A stretch of DNA of 64,000 bases from the NCBI GenBank assembly GCA_036186865.1, contig AP025062.1, positions 8,264,191 to 8,328,190 on the forward strand, in the 5' to 3' direction. Position 1 is the stretch's first letter. Every line of letters starts with the position of its first letter. Of this stretch, positions 1-14,500 are shown piece by piece. The notes beneath the pieces are model-generated. The model was not told the origin of the DNA and did not search any database. It saw only the letters and a program-made list of their open reading frames with translations. This DNA comes from Eustoma russellianum. Lineage: Eukaryota; Streptophyta; Magnoliopsida; Gentianales; Gentianaceae. A program made the position numbers and the translations under genes.

Positions 1-334
1 GGGTTGTAACTAAAAGTTATCTTGATGAATTACATTCGAATTGTTTGTTATAACTGAATTTGAAAAAAAAAAAGTTCTATTATCTTTACCTTCTCTTACT
101 GGCTTGTTCTTCCATCTTATGTGTATAATTTTTCTCAAACTTTCAAGTTTAATATACATAGATCCGCTGCATTTTACTGTGAGGCTCATAATACCTCCAT
201 TTTATTTCCGTTGTACCTGATAGGGACCCAATCTCTTTGTTGGAGGACAAATACCTCCATGGGCTTGTTCATGCTACTGCACTAAATATAACCTTAGCCG
301 CTTATTCATAACACATCTCTCTATCTTTCTGCAG
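1..334 (+). other. Intron of the importin-9 gene (part)
   Basis: This AT-rich stretch has no open frame that fits the importin-9 family. It ends in a pyrimidine-rich tract and CAG at 331-334, directly before the first exon I can place. It is therefore read as the 3' part of an intron whose donor lies before the window. Confidence 0.7.
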
Positions 335-2585
335 TTATTTGAGGTTCTATTAACCATCATGGGTAGCCAGAAGTATTTAAAGGTTTGTTTAAGCTTTTAA
401 TCTTATGGTTTTGTCATTTAGGTGTTATACTTCATCTATGCGTGGTCAAGTAAATTGGAAAATTATCAAATAGGTTATTGCAGATAATGTCAAGGAGTTG
501 GTATACTATACTGTTGCTTTTATGCAAATGACAGAAGAACAGGTAACTATGTCGGTTCTGTTGTGAGTAGCCATCTAAAACTTTGTTATCTTTGATTTTC
601 CTTGGAATTGGAAGTTCATTACTGTTTATCTGCTGGATTTTTCTTGCTGTTTTAGCATTGTAGATTTATAAGGTATCTCCAAGGAACTGTAGACATTATT
701 GATGTGATGGTTGAGATTAATTTGGGAGGTAATGAGTTTTGATGCACAATGTTTACAAAAAGGAAAAGTTTTGATGCACAATGATGGTATATTCTAAGGC
801 TAAATTTTCATTGTGGCTGATCTATAATTTACCTAATACATTTGTGTCTAGTGTCTGATTGTAAATCACAGAACCATTTTGCTTCTTTTGTCTTTTAAAA
901 TCACAATGTAATTGTACATTTTCAACGACCAATTCAAATATGGAGGAACCTTACCAGTTAAGTGTTTTAAGTCTTTGATTCCTTATTCTTTCTTCCCCTC
1001 CCTCAAGCCCCACCCCCCTCCCACCAAAAGGGAAAAAAAACTCTACTGGGAAAAAGAGAAGTTCCTTTAAAGCTTAGTGTCTTGCTCAAATTTACACATC
1101 TCTCAAATTTGCTGCATGATAGATCAAAGCATAATCTTTAACATAAGGGGAACAGGTCTCCAAGTTGTTGTCATCGTATTGGAGGGCAAATTAGCTTACT
1201 TCTTGTATTTCTCATCAAATACTCTGCGAGGGGTGTATATTTGTTGCAAATTTCAGTATTCTGCTATTTTCTGTTTTGAAGCATGTATTCTTATCAGTTC
1301 AATTTTAGTTCTTGACTGGTATCTCCCTGGTTGTACTTTTTTTTTTTTGCTTCTTTAATTAGTTGGTTAACATGTAAATGTCAATCTAGGTCCATACCTG
1401 GTCCTTGGATGCGAATCAGTTCATATCGGATGAGGATGAGAATTCTTATTCTTGTCGTATTTCTGGTGAGTAACCAACTGGTACCTATTAACTGTGGTAT
1501 TGCATGTTATAATGGCTACCTGAATGTAAATTTGCATGTATATGAAATTTAAGTTACCAAAAAAAAAAAGAAGAAAAGAAAAAACTGGTACATTTGGTGT
1601 TCTTTATGTTAAATATTTATATAGGTGTAGAGTTTGTATATTCTTCCCCTCATAAAATGCCCACAGCAACCCCAGAAAAGGGGAAAAGGTTCTCTCCTAG
1701 TTATGATGGAACGTTAAGTCTGAATTGGTTCCTTTTTTCTGGGATTGAGCACTGTAGAAACATGAGAGCGAACCTAAGGCCATCTTTTTGTAAATTCTGT
1801 GTTCCCTCTGCACTGACCTTGTATTGACATTTAATTAAAAGAAAGCAGCTAAGTTACAGAGGATGCTGGCTTATATTTCTGTATGTCTTGTGAACTTCTC
1901 TACATCACATGTGTTTTCTTCATGTGTGCAGCAGGTGATGTCTTCTGTATAATGGATTCTATTACATCTTTTTTTCTTTTTCTGGACCATCTTTGATCAT
2001 CCTAAATCCCGTAAAAGATCCAGTTTTACCTGATTGTCAGAAATGATATGATGCTTAAAATCTGAAAGTTTAAAGGATGGGCAGAATTTTCATCAAATTA
2101 TTTTTGGTGCATTTATGGCATAAAGTGAAACTAGGTAAGACTTGGATCTTATCCCTTCAGTAGTGATTTTGTATAAACGGATTAGTCTAGAGTAGATAAG
2201 AGGTTAGAGTCTAACGGCAGTTTGTACGTTGCACTCCCTCTTTATCTAAAACAGCATTCTAAGAGATTGCTAAGCTCTCTCTTTCTTCATGTAATACCAG
2301 AGAGTATATGGTGCGTTGAATGTTTGCTGAACTTGTAACTGTCCTGGTGGAGTTTAGTTCTGTAACCAGTTGAGAGCGATTTTCCCCGTTTTGTGCCTTC
2401 CTGAATTGGATCTCTTGCACCAGTTTCCTTTTCTAAAGAATGAATTGTTTTCAGGTTCACATATAATTGAGGAAGTCATTAGTGCTTTTGGTGCTGGAGG
2501 CATCGGTGCTGTCTTGGATTCTGCAAAAAGAAGATTTAGCGAGTCTCAACACGAGAAAGCTGCTGGCAAATCTACTTGGTGGAGA
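335..2585 (+). CDS. IPO9: Importin-9 gene, first exon block in window (4 exons)
   Basis: Exons at 335-382, 474-542, 1390-1465 and 2455-2585 encode 108 residues (324 nt). The first two are phase 0; the third ends with one base of a glycine codon completed by the fourth. The second exon must use the AG at 472-473 rather than the CAG at 481-483, because only the upstream site keeps the family sequence VIADNVKEL in frame. The exons encode VHTWSLDANQFISDEDE and an AFGAGGIGAVLDSAKRRF helix pair typical of importin-9 HEAT repeats. Confidence 0.9.
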
Positions 2586-5500
2586 GTAAGTGGTGGATGT
2601 GTTTTTGTCTCTGCATGATGGAAGTTCTGACAATGTGCTATATAGATGTCCAAAATGCAATGCTATATGCCGTGAACTTACTCCAGTAGTCTGTTCATCT
2701 TTTATGCCCATACATCTTTCTTGAACTTGCCTTGTTCCAAAATATTTATTTGTTCATGTCAAAGTGACAACAAATAGGTAGCCGGTGTGTTGGAATATAC
2801 GATCATAATGTACTATAGATTGTAGTATATTCTACATTAATTAGGAGAATATCCTATGAGCTCTATAGGAGATTTTTGGATAAGATAGAATCAAGGAAGT
2901 TGAGATGTGATCATGATAGATACTCAATCTCTACAATCACAAGATTTGATATTGGCTAGGTTGATGTATTTATACAAACACTAAAAATAAGGAAATACTC
3001 ACTTCTTTTTGTTCTCTCATCAGCTTTCCCACTTTCTTGATATCAGATCTATCTGCTCAAACCTAGCCATACACATATACTGTAAGACATATCGATGAGT
3101 TCAAGACAGGGAAGCTATGAGTTTGTAGAGACTTCCTCTACGGCAAAATAGTGATGATGTCACAGTCAGACACTTCTCTTCAATCCCTTAATAAAGGGTC
3201 ATACCTCCAAATCACTAAATGGGAAAGACTTCCTTCTTTGGTCCCAATCAGTTTCGAGTGTTAAGAGGCAGAGGCAAATTGAGCTTTGTTTCTGGTGATG
3301 TACCACGACTCGATGTCTCAAATCCACGGTACCAGAGTTAGAAACTTAACAACTCACTAGTTATGTCGTGGCTGATCAATTCCATGGAGCCACATATGAG
3401 TAGCACTTATCTGTTCCTGAGAACTGACAGGGCCTTCTGGAAGGCAGTTAAAGAGAACTACACCGACCTTGAAAACGCATCCCAAGTGTTTGAAATAAAA
3501 AACAAACTCAAGAGAATGCGACAAGGTGACCTTGGCATCACATAATACAATAATCCCTTACAAACTCTCTGGAGAGCTAAATATGCACTATGAGGGTGGT
3601 TGGGGTGACCTTGAAAGTAATACCAAGATCAAAGGACACCTCAAAAAGGAACGCTTGTATCAATTACTTGTTGGACTAAACAAGGAGCTGGATGAAGTGA
3701 GGGGACGCATACTGGGAAGAAGACCTCTTCCTTATCTTAGTGATGCCTTTGCTGAAGTTCTAAGAGAAGAAAGCAGGAGTTGGATGATGCTTGAAGAACG
3801 CAAAGACCTTCTTCACTCCTCGTACGACAGAACTGTTGACACCTCTGCTTTGATATCCAGGACCACTGCAAATCGCTCTGACTCACGATCCTGATGTTCC
3901 CACTGCAACAAAGTAGGCCGCACTCTTGATAAGTGTTGGAACCTTCATGGCAAACCAACAGACATCAAGCTTAGAAAACCAATTTACTGCCGATGACTCT
4001 TAAGTTGCTGGAGGAAGTTCAACGGGGGACAAAGAGCAGGCCAGAGTGTCCCTCAACCAAGCACAGGCTGAACTACCGTTTACTCTCTCCTAAGGACTCT
4101 CAGATTGAGACTCTTAAATCCAGTAATGTGGTCCAGCAAGGTATAACTAACCATGTGGAAAAAGCTCACTAGATTCTCGATACATGAGCCGTTGACCATG
4201 TGGATAAAGCCATGATAATTTGAGGGTCAAAGAGGCAAATGATACATACTCTTGTTTTGCTGGTAAGAGAACCATTCAGATATCCTCATCACTAACGCTC
4301 CAGTCTGTTCTCCATGTTCCTAAATTAAAATACAATCTGATTTCTATAAGTAAGCTAACCAGAGATCTTCATTGCGTTACTAACTTCTCAGCAACCTCAT
4401 GTCTAATGCAGGAGTGGGGATCAGCGAAAAATATTGGCATTGCTATAGAAAGAGGAGGACTATATTACCTTTAGGAAGAAGACTGTGAGAGGAGACCAGT
4501 GCTAGTCCGCAAAAAACCCATCATCTTATAATGTGCCTTCAACCCGTAATCCCTCTAATAATGATGTATTGTTACTACATCGTAGACTTGGCATCCTAGT
4601 TTTTTTTTTTGTAAATTAAAATTTTATATACCAACCAAAGTAGGCAATTTAGAATGGATATTGTTGACTTAAGCAACTGATAGCTTAGTCGGAGCAATTC
4701 AGGTGGCTTATAATATATTCTCTAACTTCTGCCAACATTTACAAAAGGTAGTCATAAGTGACCACTAAAGCTAAGTAACCTATGGGAATAGGGTTGCCAA
4801 CCTGTACAATAGTTGTCAGAGACAGTCAAAATAGGTGGCTTATAATAAGATAGTCTATAACAAAGCAATTATGATCCATTTTAAATTTGCAGAACAAAGC
4901 AGTAGCATATGGCATAGTAAATGTAGGTCATAACCCCACTATTAGAATTAGGAAAGATTGACTATAACAGTACCATCCCTATAGGGGTTCCGTGGACTAT
5001 TACCAAAATTTACGTAATTCCAACAACGGTAAGATAGGAATCAATTCAAAGGTCTAACAATTAAGTGACAAGTCTGATTAGATCTCTTGTGGTCTGATGC
5101 ATCCTAGTCCCTCCATCTTCCCTGCACAAAATCATGTAAGACAACACTGAACCATTGAATATGGTGAGGTAACTACAGGGTGCTACAAGCCAGTGACCCA
5201 AGGACCAAAACTAAATCATTTCTTTGGTTAACTTTGTCATTTGAAAATCTTCAAAGGTAGACTAAGACTAAGGGCCAGCTCCCAATTTCTCTTTGATCTT
5301 TCTACGCCTTGCCAGGATATAGCGTTATATCTGATATTTTGGAGGGCTTTGTTGATCATTGCTTGTTGACTCTTCCCAATCTTCTAGTGTAATATCTGAT
5401 TTCTTTTTCCCTCCTAATTCCATATACTGCCGCAGAGAAGCCAAAGTAGAGAAGATCCTTGTGTAACCTCGAAACCCAGTTTCTTACCCTTTCGTTGTGG

Positions 5501-8500
5501 TGCTTGTCAATTTGCTAAGCATGTAAAGAACTATATCGTGCTAAGCCTTATTGAGAAACTCATCCAGTTTCTCTCACACACAATGGTATTTGGGGACCAT
5601 CTCGCATAAAAAACATCTTAGGCTCAAGGTGGTTCATCACATTCATTGTTGATCATAACAGGGTATGTTGGGTTTACCTCTTCAAGCCAAAATTGAGGTT
5701 TCGACCATCTTTCAAAATTTTCACTCTTTGATTAAAAACCAATTCCAAACAAGAGTTAAAGTCCTACGTACTAATAATGGCATTGAGTACTTCAATAACA
5801 CGTTAGCTACTTAACCTCTAATGGCATCATTCATCAGAGTTCTTGTTCCAATACACCACAACAAAGCAGTGTAGTAGAATGAAAGAATAGACATATCCTA
5901 GAAGTTGCTTGGGCCCTAATGTTGAACATGCATGTCCCGCAATACTTGTGGGGTGAGACTGTCTTGACAGCTTGCCACATTATCAATCGTCTTCCCTCCG
6001 AAACTCTTCAATGCAGAACACTAATCTCATGCCTACGTTCCACATATCCTATGTTCCATGACGACAAGTCTCTTTCCTTAAAAACCTTTGGGTGCACTAT
6101 CTTTATTCATGGTAGATTCCCAAACAGGTTTAAACTTGATCCGTGGTCTCATAAATGTGCATTTGTCGGACACTCTCCTACTTAACGTGGCTACAAATAT
6201 TACTCTACTACCTAGCGTCGAGTCTTGGTTTCTATGGATGTCAGTTTTCAAGAAACAATACCTTTCTTTCCCTATTCTTAGACTCTAAGGGGTTGTAGGC
6301 TGAAGACACTCAGCCTTCCTTTCAGACTTCCAGTCTAGTTTTTCCTCATCTGTTGGATGAAGCTCTATCTCCAACTAGTGCTTCAGGGGAAAAAAAATCC
6401 AATAACATCCTCAACAAACACAACATCCTCCATAAACACAACAAAGTTCTAAGCAAACATCCCCTCGACGAACCATCCAGCAATCACCCAACAAAATCCT
6501 TAGCAAAGACCCGCACAAAATTCTAAGCTATTGGTCTACTCTCGCAGGAATAAGCCTTGGGATAATGATGTCGTCGCTTCTCAACATCCCTAACCGTTGG
6601 AGCTAATCTTTCTTCTAGAAGCAAAACCTGGCACAGAAGCCAGCAACAGTGATGTATTGGAGAACCAGGAGCTTCCATCACTAGTTCTACCTATTGCCCT
6701 GAGGAAAGATAAGAGGGCATGTACTCAACATCTCATATCTAAGTTTGTTGCCACTAACAAGCTGGCCCGAGCCTTCTTAGGATTTACAACAACCTTAACA
6801 AAGGTCTAAATACCCAAAAATATAGGAGAGGGACTCGCAGGCTCTAAGAGGAAAGCAGCAGTCCAAAAGGAGATAGACACGGTAGGAAAATCATACATGA
6901 GACATTGTAAGACTATCAGACAGTAAGAGACTAGTAGGATATAAATGTGTGTTCTCTATCAAGTTCAACGCTGATGGGAGTAGGTACAAAGCTAGACTGG
7001 TTGCCAAAGGCTTCACTCAACTGCATGGGATTGACTACAAAGAAACCTTTGCTCCCGTGAAAAAGTTGAGATCTCTAAGAGTACTGCTATCTTTAGCAAC
7101 ATGTCTTGACTGGCTTCTTCTACACTTGGATGTAAAAAACTATCTTCTTGAATGGTGATCTACATGAACAAGTATACATAGATATGCCACCTGGATTTGA
7201 GAAGGACAGAGGCATGATTATAAGTTGAAAAAGACTATGGGTTAAAGCAGTCACCTCGAGAATGGTTTGGTAAATTCACTCAAGCTGTCAAGGCCGTGGG
7301 TTTCATCAAGCTCAATCTGACCATACTATGTTTTACAAACATGGACACAAGCCATAGTAATTGTGTATGTTGACGATATAATTATCACTGGAGGTGACCA
7401 CACTAAATTTAGATTGTTAAAAGACTATCTTGCCAGCAAATTTGAAATGAAAGACTTGGGTCTTCTATGATACTTCCTTGGAATAGAGGTGGCAAGAAAT
7501 GCCTCATGGGATTGTTGTATCTCAAAGAAAGTACGTATTTGACCTTCTAAGAAAAATTGGTATGCTGGGATGTAGACCTGCTGAAACTCCCGTGGAGCCC
7601 AACAACAAAGGTGTGATGAAGGGAACAAGGTAGACCAGGGACAATATCAACGCCTGGTTAGCAAATGTATTTATCTCCCGATACTCGTTCAGATATTGCC
7701 TTTGCTGTAAGTATGGTAAGCCAGCTTATGCACTCTCCCAAAGAAAGGCACCTGAATGCTATACACAGAATCTTAAGGAATCTCAAAAAGGCACCATGCA
7801 TGGGGTTGTTCTTCCAGAAGAAGACTCTAGAAGTGTAGACAGGCGAAGACTAAGCAGGCTCACCAGTGGACCAAAGGTCAACCTCAGGATGTTGCATCTA
7901 TATGTGGGCAACTTGGTTACCTGGCGAAGTAAGAATCAACTAGGGTTGCAACGAGTAGTGCTGAGGTAAAATTTCGTGCCCTGGTTCATGGAGTACTTGA
8001 GGGTATTAGCTGAGGAGACTACTAGAGGAGTTAAAGACATCAAATGGAGTCCCTACGGAGCTTTTTTGTGATAATAAAGGTGCAGTTAGTATTGCCTTCA
8101 ATTATTTTAATATCGGAAGCTTTCTATTTGTATTTACTGAATTTCCTCACTAACACACTAAAGCACCATATCCCTGTTATTATGTCATTTATGCAGGTAC
8201 ATATAGAGCCGGAGGTCTCACCGGAATCAAACTCTCTATCCCTTGGGATGGAGGTATTGTTTGCCTGCCTTTCACCTTCCCCAGACTCTAGCGATAGTTT
8301 TTGATATCGTTGGGATATACTAGGTACGATTAATTGATTGATTGATAGTATTGCCTTCAATCCAGTCCATCATGACCGGGCAAAGCATGTAGATGTGGAT
8401 CGCCATTTTATTCAAGAAAACATCGATGATGGAAGCTTCTGTATGATATATATCTCAACCAAGCAACAATGGCTGATATTTTAATCAAAGGTCTCCATAA

Positions 8501-11500
8501 GGCAAGCTTTGTAGACCTTGTCACAAAGCTGGGAATGAAGAACTTTTTCATTCCAGTTTGAGGGAGAGTGTTGAAATATATGGTCATAATATACTATATA
8601 TTGTAGAATGTACTGCATTAATTAGGAGAATATCTTATGAGCTCTATAAGAGATTTCTGGATAAGATAGAATCAAGGAAGTTAAGATGTGATCATGATAG
8701 ATACTCAATCCTTACAATCATGGGATTTGAGATCGGCTAAGTTTATATTTTTATACAAACGGTGAACATAAGGAAATACTCACTTCTTTTCTGTTCACTC
8801 ATCAGGCTTCCCACTTTCACGATGTGTTCTGGTGGTAGGCCATTTTCTTCTTTGTTTATTGGCATGTTCTAGGCTCTTGGGAGGACAGGAGAGAGAGAGA
8901 AAAAGAGAAGGGAAAAAAAGAGGGGGGGGGGGGGNNNNNNNNNNGGGGGGTAACTGGCACGCGCTGTCTGACAAGGCATTCACATTTTGGTAATGTGATT
9001 GTTTTGATCTTACTTCCTGGTTTCCCGCTAAAGTGATTTTTGGTTTTTGGAAAGTGTATTGATGTGGACCATTTTAAAATTATTTAGTTTTCCTTTTGAC
9101 TCTTCCAAAACGGGCGAACAAATGTTGGCTAAACATGTTTCTTTTCATGAAGTACCATTTATCTTAGTCAGGTGTCCATGACTTGAATGATATTGACAGA
9201 TGAGGGAAGCTGCGCATTTTGCTTTGGCTTCCGTGTCAGATCAGTTGCTTGAAGCAGAGGTATGTGCTTTGAGAGGAGAAATAGGGGGAGGTGGGGAATC
9301 CTTGTCATGTACTTTTGTCATATTTGTACTTTTATATGTGCTATTTGGGTGCTCTTATCTTCATGGTTAGCTAATCAATCAAATTAGAGTAGAAGCCTGG
9401 TGTTTGTGCTCAGAGTTGCATCTTGCCACTGATTGCATCCCATAATATGCTGCAGACTTCAGGACATGCGGATTGCAGTATACGAAACATTTTGGAGCCA
9501 ATATTTACTGAAGACATGGCTACAGGTATGTCATTTTCTTCGTTCTTTGCAGAAGTTGAGCAGGACAAGGGGGTTACTTATGTCACAAAGGATGAAGGTG
9601 ACATTTATGTGGATAGTTTTTTGATACTAGGATTGCAGTTCTCCCATATGTGATCAGATCATTTCTTTAACAGAATAGAGTTGTGGACATGTTAATTACA
9701 AAAAAAGAGTTGTGGACATGTTTGTTATAATTTACATTAAGATATTGCTAGTCTGATATGGTCCTTTTCTGGTGTCCGTTATGCAGATGGTGATGAATAT
9801 CCCTTTCTTCATGCCCGTATGTTTTCATCAGTTGCAAAGTTCTCCTCTGTGGTAATTGTTCACGGATTCGTTTGCTCTTATGTGATACTGAAATTTTGCT
9901 CATTCTGTGATACTTAAATTATGCTCATTCTGTTTTACTTGTTTTCTGTAGATCGATAATAGCGTTGTCAATCGTTTTCTTCTGGCTGGTATCAGGGCTG
10001 TCGGCATGAATGTGTATGAACGTCTACCCTTTTAGTTGGAAAAAGCACGAGCTGCATCTAATGTCAGTGCTCTTTTTGTAGCCCCCCGCCTGTGAAAGTT
10101 GGCGCCTGTAGGGCCCTTTCCCATCTCTTAGCTGCTTCAGATTTTGGACAGCTTCAGCCTCATATGTTCAATTTATTTCAATCACTTACAGATCTTCTTA
10201 ACCATGTAATTCCGCGCTATCCTATACTTCAGTGCATCCATTAGTTTCAATTTTTCTACTGACTTCTGATAGCTTGAGGATAGGATATGGATTTTATAAA
10301 AACTCAGTAGAAGTGACAAGTTAACTCCAGGAGAAGGCAAGGAAAGAAAAGAAAGATAAAAAGGAAGTTACAGTAGATGACATGTAAAGTCAAGTGTGTT
10401 TTGCAAAAACTTTGTGCTGCAATTGTGCCAAATATATCCAGCTTCTAAATCTATTTGCATTATTGAACTGCATGTCTTAGGCTTCTGATGAAACCATGCA
10501 CCTGGTACTTGAAACGGTGAAAGCCGCTGCTGTAGCAGGTTGGTATCCTTCGAGATATGTGAAGGGGTGTTTTGTTTTGTTTCCTTCTCTACTCATTAGT
10601 AGTGCATTCTGGTGAAGGTGTTTATATGATCTTCTATGATTCAGGTCATGATGCATTAGCACCGATAGAACCAGTTCTATCACCCATACTGCTTAATATG
10701 TGGGCTTCACATGTTTCAGACCCTTTTATTAGCATTGATGCTCTGGAGGTCTTGGAGGTAGATTTTTCTTGCTCTTTACCCGCAGTTTACTATTTTAAGG
10801 TTCTTACAGCTTTAGGGACTAGTGATTCAGGGCTCCGAGGCAAGGCGAGTTCTATAAGTGCACATGTGCCTTGGGAAAGTGTCAGTTTATGTATTTTTTT
10901 TTTGAATTAGAAAGAAAACAAATGTATAAGAGACCATATCTTTAAGGATTTGATGAAAAAAAATCCCATCCTATTACCTTACCTCATAAATTAGTTGTTG
11001 ATATATGTTGTTGTTGAAGCTTTTATTTTTATTTATCGTATCTTCTTTAAGAATCACATCTTTGTTGTTTTGCTTTGCAGGCAATAAAAAAAGCTCCCTG
11101 CTGTATCCATCCCCTGGTTTCTCGCGTTTTACCCTTTGCAGCACCCATTCTTAACAATGTAGGTGCTAATTTGCGTTTTACCTTCCCTGAGAAAAAAATA
11201 GAGCTGTATGGTTTATTGGTTGGATACTAGATCTTGGTCTGATGTTTGACAACTGGCAGGCACAACAGCAGCCTGATGGTTTGGTTGCGGGTACTCTGGA
11301 TCTTGTGACAATGTTATTAAAGGTGAGATCAATGTTCACTTCCAGGGTTCCTTCTTGCTCGTCACTTATGTTACTTGATGCTTGCACTTTGTGGAGTCTT
11401 CATGTTGCTTTCGCTCTTGCTAAAGACTTCATAATGCCAGAATGCTCCTGATGACGTAGTAAAAAGAATTTTTGAAGTCGCTTTTGATCCTGTTATGAGG

Positions 11501-14500
11501 ATAGTCCTTCAAAGTGATGACGATAGTGAGATGCAGGTTCCTTCCCTATTCGGCTTTTGCTAGCTTTTTTTTTCCCTCTATTTATTGCCAGCTCTAGCTT
11601 AAACACCTATCGTCCTTAGTCTTATTATGATTGCTATTACTTGTCTATTTCTTGTTCCATTTATTTATTTTTTGTTTTATTACTGTAATTGTTAATTGTT
11701 AGTATTTATTCATCAGAATGCTACACAATTTTTGGCATCACTTGTTGCTGGGGGTAAAGAGCATGTTCTTCAATGGGGTGCAGATCCTGGATTTACTATG
11801 AAGAATTTGCTTGATGTGGCTTCCAGGTGTTTGTCATCTTTCTGTTGTTGTGCAGTTTTGGAATGTAGTAGGATGTCATGGTGTAAAACTCCAAGAAAAT
11901 ATTATTACTAATCGTTATTGTCGTCGTCGTCGTCATCATCATCATCATCATCAACTTTTTCTTTTTTAATTTTAAATTTCTAGTTTACTCAGCTTCCTTG
12001 GTTGCATTGGTGAAACGATAATAACTGCTCCAGGAGATTTTACTTGGCATACGATGTTAGCATCATCTACCCAATTTTCTTGTTACGCACTGGGAATATT
12101 TAGTGCATGATATACTAGTCTACTGGATGAGAATTCTTCTCCTTTCCTCTCGGCTCACCCCCACTCCCACCCCACCCGGGCCCAAAGGAGGAAAATAAAA
12201 GAAAGAAAAAGCACGTGATATTGGATAGAGCTTAAACAAAGTGGATGTAGTGGATCTGGCGTCTGACCTAGTTGCTATCTTCTTTTTGCCACCAAAAAAA
12301 AAAGAAAAAAGAAAAATAATAATAAAGGGAATATTTGTTGGAAGAAGCAAAACTAATGTTCCCACTTTTTGCAGGCTGCTAGACCCGAGTGTTGAAAGCT
12401 CTGGATCCCTTTTTATTGGAACTTATGTGGTGCAACTGCTTCTGCATCTTCCCTCCCAAATGGCGCCTCATATAAGAGACCTGGTTGTTGCACTTGTTAG
12501 ACGCATGCACTCATGTCAAGTTGCTGGTCTAAGAAGCTCATTGCTCCTTATTTTTGCTAGGCTGGTATTGTGTTACTCTGGTATTGTGTTATTTTATTAT
12601 TATGCAGTCAAAGGTTTTATCCTCTATTAATATTGACTTGTTATGTGAACAGTGTTTAGATGCTGTATTAATTTTCATCTGCCAACTTGCTTCCTAGTGC
12701 AATTAATTATGTTGAGACTTTGCACATATGAGCCGTAAACTGAGAAACTTTTTGATTTAGCTACCTTTTGTTTTTGCCCTTATTTAAGCTGCAAGCAAGG
12801 ATCCTTCTGCCCGTGGTTGGAAAAGGTTGAGGGTTTCATATCCTAGTATGCGCCCAAGTATTCCTTAGACAATTTACTTGTGGCTTGTTGATTTTCAGAA
12901 GGTAATTAACAGATAAACACTAGAGATATAAACATGAGGATAAAAGAGTGCATACTAAGATAGCCCACATGTTCTTCAATGAACAGTGGAAGAATAAATT
13001 CCCCCACTTCCAGTTAGATTATGAGGTTCCTATTTCCTCAGACCATTCACCAGGCATTCTTACAATTAAGAGCAGCCTGAAGTTTGGAAGGGTCGATGAA
13101 ACACCCATAATTCCAGGACATATTTAGGGAAAGTTGGGAGGAGTTTGAAGGGGGTAACCCTCTGGTACGCCTTGTGAAAAAACTTAAGAGACTGGAAGAT
13201 TCCGTTAGGAAGTTGATTAAGGAGAAGTTCAGCACAAACTAGAATTAAAAGCTGACCTAATAAAGGATCCCTACGACTAACAGCTTCATGTTATAAAGCG
13301 AAGTGCTAGAGAACCTACATCAGTTTCTGGTCCTTTGAAGAATCCTTCTTCAAGAAAAAATCTAAGAAAAAGTTGATGAGGAAAGGCGATAAAAAACTAA
13401 GTTCTTCCACAGAATTGTCAAGGTCCATAATACTAAGAGCAAGATTCTTAGGCTATAAAATAGAGAAGGGGTAATGATTGATGATTACAAACTTGTACAT
13501 GATATGACTGTTGAATTTTTCAAGAAGCTCTTCCCTGATCCTTTCCTTGCTAGATTCCCTACCCAGCAATGGACAGGTAGAACACTGAAACACAAAGCCT
13601 TTCCCTGACTGAGCCTCTATCTAGAAATGAAATTGAGCAAGTTTTGTTCTCTTTGAAATCAAGTAGTGCATTTGGTCTTAATGGTTTCTCCTCGGGCCTC
13701 TTCAAGGAAAATTGGTTACTTGTCGGTGAGGAATTTGTTGAGGCCGTTGAATACTTTTTCAACAGGAATTTCATGTATTACCCTATTAACATCAATGCCA
13801 TCTTATTGATACCTAAGGTAGACAACCAAACAATATAAAACAGTTTAAGCCCATTTTTTGTTGCAATGAAACTTATAAACTGATATCCAAGATTCTGACC
13901 AATAGGATAAAACCATTGCTCTCCCACCTGGTTGATGATAACCCGACAACTTTTGTGAAAAGTATGACTATACATAACAATATTTCCTTATGCATGAGCT
14001 TATGAAAAAAAACTATGAGAGGAGTGGTAGGTCTAAGAATTGTGCAATTAATATGGATATTATGAAAACGTTTGACACAGTGAGCTGACCTTACTTAATG
14101 ATGATCTTAGAGAAAATGAACCTTCCACAATAGTATCTGAAATGGGTTAACATCTATATAGCCACAGTCTCATTTTCCATAAACATGAATGATGCCTTAA
14201 ATGACAATTCAGAACCTTTAGAAGCCTTAGGTAAGGGGATCCTATCTCCACTAGTCTTTTCATACTCATCTTGGAGGGATTCGCCCAGCTACTGAAGATG
14301 AAAATATCCAACTTCAGCTTTAATTTCCACATTAAGTGTAGCACTTAAGTCTTTCATCCTTAGCCTTTGCAGATGACCTATTCATCATTTCCAAAGCATA
14401 TACCCAATCTGTTCAGGTGATTAAAAAAAGCTCTGTACAATTTCCAATCCCTTTCAGCCTTGCAGCCAAACCTACTGAAATGTGAGATTTATTCCTCAGG

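Larger units (their letters stand above)
3363..8556 (+). pseudogene. gag-pol of copia A (broken)
   Basis: Coding remnants in all three frames. A gag segment (3363-3890, starting MSWLINSME) is followed by a zinc-knuckle-like CNKVGRTLDKCWNLHG at about 3900-3950. A GAG-pre-integrase fragment lies at 4220-4600, integrase at about 5440-6280 (CQFAKHVKN, then LWGETVLTACHIINRLPS). RT lies at about 6930-7500 (KARLVAKGFTQLHGIDYKET; YVDD motif near 7370), and RNase H at about 7640-8500. It has many stops and frameshifts, plus insertions at 4601-5098 and 8103-8345. No functional product is possible. Confidence 0.85.
2788..8819 (+). mobile_element. Ty1/copia LTR retrotransposon A, decayed, in importin-9 intron
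   Basis: A 6032-bp copia element in the same orientation as the host gene. Its two LTRs (2788-3037 and 8569-8819, about 250 bp) are clearly related but have diverged by many substitutions. It is flanked by CGGTG (2783-2787) and CGATG (8820-8824), a target duplication with one change. A degraded primer site and a purine tract sit at the expected places. Domains occur in the copia order gag, protease, integrase, RT, RNase H. Numerous stops and frameshifts show it is old and dead. It carries two younger insertions. Confidence 0.9.

Noticed and set aside
655..690. Short block between GTT..TTTAG and GTATCT that looks like an exon
   Set aside because: The joined frame from 542 to 1390 already matches the family without extra residues; including it would add an in-frame stop or break the frame.
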